A model generated the notes under the pieces. It worked only from the letters and a program-made list of their open reading frames with translations, was not told where the DNA came from and searched no databases. Made by a program: the position numbers and the translations under genes. A stretch of DNA of 55,234 bases from Microcoleus sp. FACHB-831 (GTDB lineage Bacteria > Cyanobacteriota > Cyanobacteriia > Cyanobacteriales > FACHB-T130). The stretch lies in the NCBI RefSeq assembly GCF_014695585.1, contig NZ_JACJON010000022.1, positions 1-55,234 on the forward strand. Reading direction: 5' to 3'. Positions 8,573 through 17,900 of the stretch are shown in pieces (the stretch's first letter is position 1; every line of letters begins with the position of its first letter).

Positions 8573-9308
8573 CTAAATAGGCTTTTTTAACGCGCTCGTC
8601 ATTTAATAAATCCGAAGCTTTGCCTGTTAAAGTTATACTTCCAGCTTCAAGGACGTAACCTCTATCGGCAATTTGCAAAGCAAGGTTGGCATTTTGTTCA
8701 ACTAAAAGGATAGTAACTCCTGTCTTCCGCAAGTTTTCAATAATCAAAAATATTTCTCGCACGATTGCGGGGGCAAGTCCTAGACTAGGCTCATCTAATA
8801 ATAATAATTTAGGACGGCTCATTAGAGCGCGTGCGATCGCTAACATTTGTTGTTCGCCGCCGCTGAGAGTTCCTGCTAGTTGGTTACGCCTTTCTGCTAA
8901 TCGCGGGAATATTTCAAATTGGCGGTCAATATCTACTTTTACCTCTGTTCGATCGGAACGAATGTAAGCACCTAATTCTAAATTATCAAAAACAGTTTGC
9001 CGTGCTAATACTCTACGTCCTTCCGGAGAGTGGGCAATGCCAAGTTGCACGATCTCATGTGTTTTACGGCGTGTAATGTTACGTCCGCTGTAAATAATTT
9101 CACCACTACGAGGAGTTATTATTTTAGATATAGCGCGTAGTGTCGTAGTTTTACCAGCACCGTTAGCGCCAATTAAGGTGACAACTTCACCAGAATTAAT
9201 TACTAAATTAATATCCTTTAGCGCTTGAATACCGCCATAATTAACAAAAAGTTGGTTAATTTCTAGCAGCACCACTGCTGGTGACTGGGGTACATAATCA
9301 TTAATCAT
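8568..9308 (-). CDS. livF: Branched-chain/neutral amino acid ABC transporter ATP-binding protein LivF
   Basis: A 246-residue ABC ATPase of the HAAT family (LivF; NatE-type in cyanobacteria). Walker A is GANGAGKTTTL, the Q loop follows, the ABC signature is LSGGEQQM, and Walker B is LLLLDEPSLGLAP with the switch His replaced in the family manner by LVEQN. The PEGRRV segment is typical of LivF. The start overlaps the livG stop by 8 bases, so the two ATPases are translationally coupled. It would power uptake with LivG, LivH, LivM and the lipoprotein at 22609-23826. Confidence 0.93.
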   Translation of the reverse strand: MINDYVPQSPAVVLLEINQLFVNYGGIQALKDINLVINSGEVVTLIGANGAGKTTTLRAISKIITPRSGEIIYSGRNITRRKTHEIVQLGIAHSPEGRRVLARQTVFDNLELGAYIRSDRTEVKVDIDRQFEIFPRLAERRNQLAGTLSGGEQQMLAIARALMSRPKLLLLDEPSLGLAPAIVREIFLIIENLRKTGVTILLVEQNANLALQIADRGYVLEAGSITLTGKASDLLNDERVKKAYLG

Positions 9309-10113
9309 TTCCTAGATAAGCTTCAATAACAGCGGGGTCGTTTCTAACAATAGAGGGTTCGCCCAAGGCAATCAATTTGCCAAAATTTAAAACTGCGATG
9401 CGATCGCACAAACCCATCACTAATGGTACGTGATGTTCAATTAAGATTATAGTTAAATTGAAATGTTTGCGAACTTCTCGAATAAATTCGCTAAGTTGAT
9501 GCTTTTCACTAGGGTTCATACCTGCGGCTGGTTCATCTAATAGTAAAATTTGGGGTTCAAGAGCAAGGGCGCGAGCAATTTCTAAACGACGTTGATCGCC
9601 GTAAGGGAAATTTGTAGCTTTTTCGTAGGCGCGATCGCTCAATCCTACCAAATCTAGCAACTGCATAGCCTTTCTTTCAGTTTGGATTTCCTCCCTAGAA
9701 GCTGATGGCAAACCGAGAACGCCTGTCATAAAGTTAGCTTTGATATGGATGTGACGGGCGATGGTGACATTTTCTAGCGCAGTGCGATCGCCAAACAATC
9801 GAATATTTTGAAAAGTGCGGGCAATGCCTTTACTAGCAATAACATGGGGTCTTAATCTAGAAATATCTTCGCCTCCATAGATCAATTGCCCCCCAGAAGG
9901 CTGAATCATCCCCGTAATAAGATTAAACAGAGTTGTTTTACCAGCACCATTGGGGCCAATTAGTCCAAAAATTTCGTTTCTATTAACGGTGAAAGACACA
10001 TCATTTACAGCAATCAAGCCGCCAAAACGACGACTTAGTGCTTTCGCTTCTAAAATAGAACTGCTGTTAGATGGCGGGATGTTAGGGTGTAGTTCAAGGT
10101 GGTTCATCTGCAC
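9301..10113 (-). CDS. livG: Branched-chain/neutral amino acid ABC transporter ATP-binding protein LivG
   Basis: A 270-residue ABC ATPase of the LivG type (NatA-like). Walker A is [16 protein letters not shown], followed by the LivG-typical [11 protein letters not shown]. The signature region is [15 protein letters not shown] and Walker B is [14 protein letters not shown], with [13 protein letters not shown] after it. The first 17 or so residues are weakly conserved and may not all be real. It heads a two-gene unit with livF. The permease genes are not next to it: livM begins 1.5 kb away, beyond an oppositely oriented gene and a pseudogene. Confidence 0.93.
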   Translation of the reverse strand: MQMNHLELHPNIPPSNSSSILEAKALSRRFGGLIAVNDVSFTVNRNEIFGLIGPNGAGKTTLFNLITGMIQPSGGQLIYGGEDISRLRPHVIASKGIARTFQNIRLFGDRTALENVTIARHIHIKANFMTGVLGLPSASREEIQTERKAMQLLDLVGLSDRAYEKATNFPYGDQRRLEIARALALEPQILLLDEPAAGMNPSEKHQLSEFIREVRKHFNLTIILIEHHVPLVMGLCDRIAVLNFGKLIALGEPSIVRNDPAVIEAYLGND

Positions 10114-10253
10114 ATATTAACTTCTATGTGGCGAATTTCATTTCCCAGAGGATCTTTAGCCTGGGAAGGATTTACAATAGCCACATCTCTTGATTCTTCC
10201 TTTATTATCAGCTAATGCAGCGCTGCCTTATATAGTACGGGACTAAAAATGTA

Positions 10254-10766
10254 ATGGCAGAAAATCTGAATCAGCCGGGAGATTACGACGCAGTTAAAGG
10301 CGGTAAAAACCCACTGCCTGCCGCTGAGTGGTGCAGTATTAGGCCGTTTGCTAGGAGTCAAGCACCGCTTAGGCAGGTAAGTTGTCGAGGTAAGACTCGC
10401 TGCTTTAAAAGATGTTCTTAACTACAGACAAGGCGTTAAAGCGAGATCCATATATAATTTGGAACGGCAGGAACCAGAAACGCATGAAGCAATAGGCGAA
10501 TTCAATCTCTATTTATTTTTTAGATGCGTCCACACCCTAAGAGGCCATAACACAAGCGTGAGTTCAATTGCAATCAGTCCCAATGCGCGGACGCTAGCCA
10601 GTACAAGCTATGACAATACTATCAAGCTGTGGTAGCACTAAGTACACGGAAGCAAGTTCGTACCTTCACAGGTTCTACCAACTGGGTTACTTGCATCGCT
10701 TTCAGGCTAGATGGGCAAGCTTTAGTTAGTAGCAGTTGGGAGGAAATAAAAATATTTAATACACCA
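10254..10766 (+). pseudogene. Decayed WD40-repeat protein gene with helical N-terminal domain
   Basis: Translating this stretch and switching frames recovers pieces of one cyanobacterial WD40 protein. From ATG 10254 comes MAENLNQPGDYDAVKGG, then in another frame LLGVKHRLG, VVEVRLAALKDVLNY and QEPETHEAIGEFNLYLFFRC. It continues with the WD repeats VHTLRGHNTSVSSIAISPN, TLASTSYDNTIKLW followed by a stop, then QVRTFTGSTNWVTCIAF and SSSWEEIKIF. There are several frameshifts, at least one internal stop and loss of the rest of the propeller. A short open frame at 10629-10820 is part of this relic, not a gene. Confidence 0.8.
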
Positions 10767-10869
10767 TTTTTTCCTTACGATCGCACAAATATGATTTTAA
10801 AATTACTAGCTATTCCATAAATTGATTAACTAGCGATCGCACTCTTCTATCCCCTGAAATAAAACACGC

Positions 10870-11640
10870 ATGATGACATCAATCAAAACTAAGTTTCAAA
10901 AATTACGTTTGGCATCAATTATCTTTTTTATTATAAGCTGTCTAGCTATTAACCCAGCGATCGCATCCCCCACAAACCCCGCTGCATCAACTATCTATCA
11001 ACAGCGCACTGTCCACAGCCCAGATGGTACGGGGAAATTCTACATGAGTCGAGAAATCGCTAAAGTCATGGGCCATCAGGGAGCCATGTGGCTGGAGAGA
11101 CCTAGTAGAGAAAATGAAGAAAAGCCTAATTTAATAGTGGATGCGCTGGATTTAAAACCAACCGATGTTGTTGCTGATATTGGTGCAGGTACAGGTTATT
11201 TAAGCTTTCGCCTTGCGCCTCGCGTTCCAGAAGGCAAAGTTTTATCAGTTGATATTCAACCTGAGATGCTAGATATCATTAATTTTCTAAAGCAAGAAAA
11301 CCAAATTAACAATGTTGAGCCAATTTTAGGGAGAGAGAACAGCCCTAATTTACCCCCTGAAAGTGTTGACTTGGCAATAATGGTGGATGCTTACCATGAG
11401 TTTTCTTATCCTAGAGAGATGATGCTGGGGATTGTCAAAGCGCTTAAACCAAATGGACGAGTTGTTCTAGTTGAATATCGAGGTGAGAATCCCTTTGTAC
11501 TCATCAAAGGCTTGCACAAAATGACCCAAAAACAAGTGCGTAAAGAAATGTCTGCGGTAGATCTACAATGGTTGGAAACCAAGAGTATTTTACCTCAGCA
11601 ACATATTATGGTGTTTGAGAAACAAAATAACTCGCGTTAG
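10870..11640 (+). CDS. Methyltransferase-like protein with an N-terminal signal peptide
   Basis: The protein has 256 residues. The first 30 or so form a clear Sec signal: basic TKFQKLR, hydrophobic LASIIFFIISCLAI, then a cleavage site near AIASPTN. The mature part is a class I SAM methyltransferase: motif I VVADIGAGTGYLSF, acidic loop VLSVDIQPEML, and motif IV VDLAIMVDAYHEF. The substrate is unknown. Export is odd, since SAM is not expected in the periplasm; it may be a membrane-anchored cytoplasmic enzyme or a repurposed fold. The stop overlaps the livM stop by 3 bases in convergent orientation. Confidence 0.82.
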   Translation: MMTSIKTKFQKLRLASIIFFIISCLAINPAIASPTNPAASTIYQQRTVHSPDGTGKFYMSREIAKVMGHQGAMWLERPSRENEEKPNLIVDALDLKPTDVVADIGAGTGYLSFRLAPRVPEGKVLSVDIQPEMLDIINFLKQENQINNVEPILGRENSPNLPPESVDLAIMVDAYHEFSYPREMMLGIVKALKPNGRVVLVEYRGENPFVLIKGLHKMTQKQVRKEMSAVDLQWLETKSILPQQHIMVFEKQNNSR

Positions 11641-12569
11641 CTTTGAGCTTTGCCGCTCTTTTTTCTGTTAAATATATCTGGTGTAACCAAACCTTGGGGG
11701 AAAAATATTGTTCCTATAACAATTAGCAATCCGAAGATAATTAAGCGCCCATCTCGCAAAAATTGAGTTAACCAAATTGGTAAACCATTAGTATCTGCGA
11801 TCGCTCTTAGAACTTCTGGCAAAGCTGTAAATACCATCCCACCAAAAACTGGCCCCACAAAAGTTCTTGTTCCCCCAATTAAAACAGAAGTTAAATAAAT
11901 AATACCCGCATCAAAGGTGCCTTGGCGGGGATTCCAAGTATTGAGAAAGTGGGCGCTTACTGCACCAACAACTCCCGCCAATATAGCCCCAAGCGTAAAT
12001 GCCAAAACTTTGTAATAAGTCGGGCTAATTCCCATCGCGCCAGCAGCTAATTCATCTTCCCGAATTGCTATAAATGCCCTTCCCACCCGAATGCGTTCGA
12101 GTCGATAAAGTAATATCATACTAATAATTAGTAAAGGCAGCGCTATCCACAAATAATCTATTTGTTTTGTGAAAGGTTGGGGAATGCCAAAAATGCCAAC
12201 TGCTCCGCCAGTAATATCAAGATTCTGGGACAATACCCGGAGAACTTCCACAAAAGCAATGGTAGCGATCGCCAAATAAATTCCTCTCAATCTTAGAGCC
12301 GGAATTCCTACAATAATTCCTAATACCCCACATACTAAACCTGCTATTAACATCTCCAATAGCAGTATAGGGATGGGGAATGGAGTACCAGATGATTTAA
12401 ATATGGAAGTAGATAGAATCGCTGCAATATATCCACCCAAAGCATAAAACCCAGGGCTAGCTAAAGACAACTGTCCAGCCATGAGGGGCAAATAAAGAGA
12501 GAGTCCCAGTAGCGCCCCTAACACCATATTGACAATTAGAGGCCCGTAAATGTCTAAAAATTCACCCAT
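11637..12569 (-). CDS. livM: Branched-chain/neutral amino acid ABC transporter permease LivM
   Basis: A 310-residue polytopic permease of the LivM type (NatC-like). The protein is hydrophobic throughout, with the N-terminal LSLASPGFYALGGYIAAIL and the cytoplasmic coupling loop around RVGRAFIAIREDELAAGAMGIS, the EAA-like motif of this family. GLVTPDIF near the end is typical. It should pair with LivH (21524-22474), from which it is separated by the 8 kb signalling operon. About 290 bases without a gene lie upstream (12570-12860), enough for a promoter of its own. Confidence 0.9.
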   Translation of the reverse strand: MGEFLDIYGPLIVNMVLGALLGLSLYLPLMAGQLSLASPGFYALGGYIAAILSTSIFKSSGTPFPIPILLLEMLIAGLVCGVLGIIVGIPALRLRGIYLAIATIAFVEVLRVLSQNLDITGGAVGIFGIPQPFTKQIDYLWIALPLLIISMILLYRLERIRVGRAFIAIREDELAAGAMGISPTYYKVLAFTLGAILAGVVGAVSAHFLNTWNPRQGTFDAGIIYLTSVLIGGTRTFVGPVFGGMVFTALPEVLRAIADTNGLPIWLTQFLRDGRLIIFGLLIVIGTIFFPQGLVTPDIFNRKKSGKAQS

Positions 12570-12860
12570 TAGCTTATATTACCCGATAATACGGCTATAG
12601 AATATATTAAATGTTTTATTTACCTCTTTAGGTAATATTCGCACAAGTTAGTATATGCCACTTAGAAAAACACTTAATAAACTTTCATAAGATTGCTTTT
12701 AGCACTAATAAAAAATTTTATATTAATAACTAAAATGCTTTTAAATTTGCTAAAAAGGCAAATAAATTCCCTATTAATACTAAAATATCTAACTTAATAT
12801 GCCATTTGATTTAACTGTTATTGATAGGTAAAAATTAGTGTATATCCGCATTTTTTTTGT
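12570..12860. other. AT-rich intergenic stretch
   Basis: This 291-base region between livM and the end of the GGDEF gene is strongly AT-rich. I see no open frame, tRNA or clear hairpin. It most likely carries a livM promoter and the 3' end of the signalling operon transcript. Confidence 0.5.
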
Positions 12861-14513
12861 TTATTCGCCTAACACAACTTGGTTGCGTCCCCTGCGTTTA
12901 GCTTCATACAAAGCTTTGTCAGCAGCTTCATTAAGTAAAGTAGAATCTACTTCCGTCGGATAAGCAGCGATACCGCAGCTAAAAGTCACAGAAAACTCAG
13001 CGCCCTCAGATTGCTGCCTGACGTGGGCAAAGCCCTCGCGCAGTTCATCGAGTACTTTAACAGCCGTTGGCCCATCTGTATCGGGTAAAATAATAGCAAA
13101 TTCTTCCCCGCCATAACGCCCAATAACATCAGTTTTACGGAGACGCTGTTGCAAAATACGGGACAAACTTTTCAGCACGCGATCGCCAGTCAAGTGGCCG
13201 TATGTATCGTTAACTGCCTTAAAATCATCAATGTCAATCATGGCAAAAGCTACATGATTATTTTGTCGCTCAGCCCGTTTTATCTCGATAGCTAACTGTT
13301 CTTTAATCGTCGTATGGTTAAGCAACCCCGTCAAACTATCGCGAACTAGGAGCGATCGCAACAACCGCGATCGCTGCACTCTAGGCATCACCGAAGCAAT
13401 TAAATGTCTGGGCTGAATAGGCTTATTAATAAAATCATCCCCACCCAACTGAATCGCTGCTAGCTGTTTATTAACATCAGTTTCTGTCGATAGAAAAACA
13501 ATCGGAATGCCCACATAAGTCGGTTGCTGGCGAATTACGGCAGCTAGTTCCAAGCCATCGCAACCCGGCATATACATATCCATCAAAATTAGATCCGGCC
13601 TGAACTCAATCAACGGTGACATAATTTGCAGCGGATCTGTAACTACAAAAGTAGTCATTCCTGCCTGCTTTAAAGTCACGGCATAGTAAGCCGCTAAACA
13701 AGCATCATCATCAACAATTAAAATGCGATATGGTTCTGGTGCTTCCGTCGCCGTCAGGGTATCTAAAGCATCAATCAACTCCCCAATATTGATAGGTTTA
13801 GGAAAATAAGCTTTCCCCCCTGCCCGCACAGCCTGCAAACGAGCCATCAGATCGTTCCTAGCCGACATGAACACAACGGGAATAGGTTGTTCGCGTCCTT
13901 TCTGAATCGTGGCAATTGTTTTCGGGCCTGCCAAACTATCTTCAGGAAAGACCACATCCATGATTACTGCTGCTGGGAGGGTTTGGGCGATCGCCGCTTC
14001 AACTTTGGCAAAGTCGTCATAGGTGTGAACTGTATAGCCGAAACAACTGATTTGCAGGGCTAAATCTTGCAACAAATCCGGGTCATCTTCAACCAGCAAA
14101 ACTAGACGGCTGTTTGAGGATTCCGATGGTGCGATCGCCATCGGAAAATTAATATTCATTTCCTCCAAATGGGGCGGAGGAGCGATCGCAGCCTGTTTCA
14201 ATACCGTTAACAAAACATTTATCTGGCCTTCCTGTTCTGCGGTTAGCGACTCGCCGCTTTCCATGACAGCTTTAACAAACAGTTCCAGCGTCCGTGCGGT
14301 ATTGCCAAGCGAAACAAAACCAAACGTTGCACTAGAACCACCCAAACGGTGTGTAAGATTATGCAGATCTACTAGAGGTTGATTATCTGCTGGATTTTCT
14401 AGAACCTGTCTCCAAGTTTTTTCAACTTGTGCAATTCGCTCCGGTAGTTGCTGTGTATAAGCAAGCCGTAAAGCGAGTAACTGTTCTTGTGCATCTTTAA
14501 GGGCATCAAGCAT
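12861..14513 (-). CDS. Hpt-REC-REC-GGDEF response regulator (diguanylate cyclase)
   Basis: A 550-residue output protein. The N-terminal Hpt domain has phospho-accepting His55 in THRLGGSSATFG. Two receiver domains follow: REC1 from about 135 with Asp186 (VIMDVVFP), and REC2 from about 262 with Asp312 (LILMDMYMPG). The C-terminal GGDEF domain runs from about 390, with GGEEF at 468-472 and the RxxD inhibitory-site motif RKTD at 459-462, so active cyclic-di-GMP synthesis with product feedback is expected. It is the last gene of a three-gene operon; its start overlaps the preceding stop by 8 bases. Hpt plus two REC domains suggest it takes phosphate from the upstream hybrid kinase. Confidence 0.92.
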   Translation of the reverse strand: MLDALKDAQEQLLALRLAYTQQLPERIAQVEKTWRQVLENPADNQPLVDLHNLTHRLGGSSATFGFVSLGNTARTLELFVKAVMESGESLTAEQEGQINVLLTVLKQAAIAPPPHLEEMNINFPMAIAPSESSNSRLVLLVEDDPDLLQDLALQISCFGYTVHTYDDFAKVEAAIAQTLPAAVIMDVVFPEDSLAGPKTIATIQKGREQPIPVVFMSARNDLMARLQAVRAGGKAYFPKPINIGELIDALDTLTATEAPEPYRILIVDDDACLAAYYAVTLKQAGMTTFVVTDPLQIMSPLIEFRPDLILMDMYMPGCDGLELAAVIRQQPTYVGIPIVFLSTETDVNKQLAAIQLGGDDFINKPIQPRHLIASVMPRVQRSRLLRSLLVRDSLTGLLNHTTIKEQLAIEIKRAERQNNHVAFAMIDIDDFKAVNDTYGHLTGDRVLKSLSRILQQRLRKTDVIGRYGGEEFAIILPDTDGPTAVKVLDELREGFAHVRQQSEGAEFSVTFSCGIAAYPTEVDSTLLNEAADKALYEAKRRGRNQVVLGE

Positions 14514-14976
14514 GGTATTGCAACCATATGCGGTTGAGATTTGCTGAGAGAGTCATAGGATCAAATGGCTTTGCAATCACATCCCAAACACCCAGTTGTT
14601 TATAATAAGCTACTTCATGAGTTTGGACTTTTGCTGTCAAAAAAATCACAGGAGTGGTTAAAGTTTGCGGTAGTTCGCGCAAAGCTTTGAGCGTAGCCAT
14701 CCCATCCATACCCGGCATCATTACGTCCAGTAAGATGAGATCGGGGGCAAAAATTGGTGCTGCTTGAATTGCTTCCTTGCCCGAACTACAAATTTCAACT
14801 GTGAAACCGCCAACAACCTTTAAGCCCAAGCGGGCGACGGTCTGGATGTCAGGGTCATCTTCCACAAGAAGGATACGAGTTAAAGGTGGTATGCTCAAGG
14901 CTGTTTCTCTTAGGCGTGTTACGAAGAGCGTTTGATTTAGGGACAAGCAAGTTGGGGGCAGCAACCCTCTCCCCAT
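14506..14976 (-). CDS. Single-domain response regulator (REC)
   Basis: A 156-residue receiver protein with no output domain. The acidic pair is in ILLVEDDPDIQ, the phospho-accepting Asp84 is in LILLDVMMPGMDG, Thr/Lys of the switch are in PVIFLTAKVQ and VIAKPFDP. The first 30 residues before IPPLTRILL are not part of the fold; no good ribosome site precedes ATG 14976, so the true start may be further in. It lies 6 bases after the giant kinase gene and overlaps the GGDEF gene by 8 bases. It probably shuttles phosphate between them, as in Spo0F-type relays (inference). Confidence 0.9.
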   Translation of the reverse strand: MGRGLLPPTCLSLNQTLFVTRLRETALSIPPLTRILLVEDDPDIQTVARLGLKVVGGFTVEICSSGKEAIQAAPIFAPDLILLDVMMPGMDGMATLKALRELPQTLTTPVIFLTAKVQTHEVAYYKQLGVWDVIAKPFDPMTLSANLNRIWLQYHA

Positions 14977-14982
14977 TAATGC

Positions 14983-17900
14983 TTATAATAATTGCTGATT
15001 ATTAATCAAGCCACCATGCCCAATCAAGGATTTGATAGTATCTAGCAGCTGCTGATTGGAAGTGCGAGATTTTACTAGAGCAGCTGCCACTTGCTGCACT
15101 GCTTCCATACCAACTTCCTTGGCTGAGAACACTACAGCCGGGATTGGCGGACGAGACGGGTTATTGAGATAAGGTAGTAATTCTAGACCCGATCCATCTG
15201 GTAAACTGACGTCAAGCATAACGAGGTCAAAGGTTTTGGTTTTGAGCTTTTGTTTAGCCTGCTGAAGATTCTTGGCCGAATCAATTTCAACTAAATTGTG
15301 CAAAATGGTTGCGACGACTTGAGTTAAATCGGGATCGTCTTCAACATAGAGGACATGGGGTTTGAGAGTATTTTCTTGTGCAACTGCTTGTCTTACTGCT
15401 GACATCAATCGACCTTGATCGATCGGTTTATCCAGCCAATCAAGCACGGCAAAGCCACCGCCGCTGAGTTCTTCGCGTCCTTGCAAAGCTTTAGCAGAAA
15501 CAACAATAATGGGCAGGCGCTGGGTAGTTTCATCCTCCCTGAGTTCGCGGATCAAAGAAATGCCATCTTTATCGGGGAGAGCCAAATCTAAAGTCATCGC
15601 CGCATAACGATGTTGTGCGAGTAACTTTTTAGCTTCCGCTGCATCATAGGCAATGTCTGTAAGTACACCATGTTGCTGTAGCATCATGCTCAACAGCGTG
15701 GCAATATCGCGGTCATCTTCACATACTAGAATGCGTGGCAGTAGGGGGGATGTGTCGCTAGTATCTGAGTGTGAGAGTTCGTACCATTCTGGTAGCTCGA
15801 AGTAGAAGCTAGTACCAACATTGATTTCGGTTTCAAAACCCATCTGACCGCCAAGTTTTTGAATTATGGCTTTAGAGATGCTTAAACCCAAGCCAGTACC
15901 GCCCTTCTGGCGGGTAGCTGAGGAATCTGCCTGGGCAAATTTCTGAAAAATGCGGGGACGAAATTCTTCTGGTATCCCAGAACCGCGATCGCTGACTGTA
16001 ACCCGGATAGCCTGAGCAAGGCGAGAAACCGAGACAACTACAGTGCCATTGTGTGGAGAAAATTTTGCGGCGTTGGAGAGTAGGTTAGTCAATACTTGTA
16101 TCAAGCGATCGCGGTCAACATTTACCTTCACATCTGGCAAAGCGCCGTCTACAACCAACTGTACCCCCAATTGTTCGGCATAGACCCGGTTTGCTTCTAT
16201 AGCCTGCTGTACTAGCGGCATCAGTTCAAGCGGCTTCATGTTGAAGTCCATCTTCCCAGATTCGATCTTTTCAATGTCTAAAATGTCGTTTATCAACAAA
16301 ATCAGACGTTCGCTATTTTTGTAAGCAATATCTACCAGCGCTTTTGCATCCCCAGGAATTTCACCCGCGATACCACCCAGAATCAGGCTCAGAGACCCGC
16401 GTACCGAAGTTAGCGGCGTTCTTAATTCATGACTAACAATTGACACAAATTCATTTTTCAGGCGCTCAACTTTCTTACGCTCAGTAATGTCGCGTACAAT
16501 AGCCAGCACCTCATCAGCACCATTGGCAACAACCCGCGCCTCGCAATCGCGAGCCGCAGGGTCTAATACTTGATATTCAAAAACTTGTGTCTCGCCAGTT
16601 ATAATTGCCTGACCCACATAATGCATTGTCTGTTGTGCTACCTGGCTTGGTAACATCTGATGGACAGTTCTACCAATGACGGCATCAGCACTGAGGGCTT
16701 GATTATCGTTTTTAGCCGCTCTGTAGTCCAGATAAGTTCCATCCCAACGGATGCGGTACATCGAATCTGGAATAGCGTCGAGCAGTGCCCTATTTTTCTC
16801 CTCGCTTTGGCGTAGTATTTCACTTTGGCGTAGCGCTTCTTCGGCTTGCTTGCGTTGGGTGATGTCCTTCATAAAACAGTGATGGCCGATAAATCGCTGT
16901 TCCTTGTCGTAAACAGAGATCATCACCACCTGCTGGTGAAATATCGATCCGTCTTTACGAACCCCTCTTGCCTGAGTTTCCACCTTGCCATCGATTAACA
17001 TTTTTTGATAGGCAGCTATTAAATTTTCTAGATCTTCAGGATGTACCGTAGGCGTCCATTGCATACCCACCATTTCTTCAGGCTCATAACCAACGGCACG
17101 GGCATAGGCTTTGTTTACAGCAATATAGCGTCCGCTTGTATCAAGCCGCGAAATTCCCTCTACGGCATTTTCTAGAGCAGCTCCTAAATTGCGTAAATTT
17201 TCCTCTGCCTGCTTGCGTTCGGTGATGTCAAAAATAGCCCCATCGAGGCGAATTAATGCTCCGCCTTCATCAAGGATGCCCTGGCCTTTGTTATAAACCC
17301 ATCTCACAGCCCCATCAGCTCTAATTATCCGGTACTCAATGATGTAAGGCTGTCGGGCTTCTACCCCTTCAAGTACAACCCTCTCCACCATTGTTGCGTC
17401 TTCGGGATGAACAATACTGGCAAAGGTTCGTACCAAATTTTGAATAAAGTCAGAAGCAGGATAGCCAGAAATTTCTGCGATCGCCTCACTGATGAACTCC
17501 ATCGTCCATTCCCTGTCACAGGCACAACTATAAACAGCACCGGGGATGTTAGCGACTAGAGTGCGGAATTTTGCTTCGCTGCTGGCGAGTGCGGTTTCCG
17601 CAAGCAAGCGATCGCTTGCTTCCATTGCCAAAGCAGCCATATACGCCAAATAATTTGCAAAGTTTTCCTCCTCTACCCCCCACTGCCTTTGCGTACCGAT
17701 GTGTTCCAGACAAAGTACCCCTACTGTCCGCCCACCGAGCCGAATCGGGACATCCAACATTGAGGTAACGCCCAAAACACTCAAATAAGACGCCGAAAAC
17801 TCCTTCGTCCGGGAATCGGTGTGGGCATCGTGAGCAGCAATTACGCGCTCTGCCTCCAGTGCTTGGAAATAGCTCGGATAATCAACACCCTCAAGCTCTA

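Noticed and set aside
10629-10820. 63-residue open frame taken as a gene
   Set aside because: It is one surviving frame of the WD40 pseudogene, with no start context of its own.
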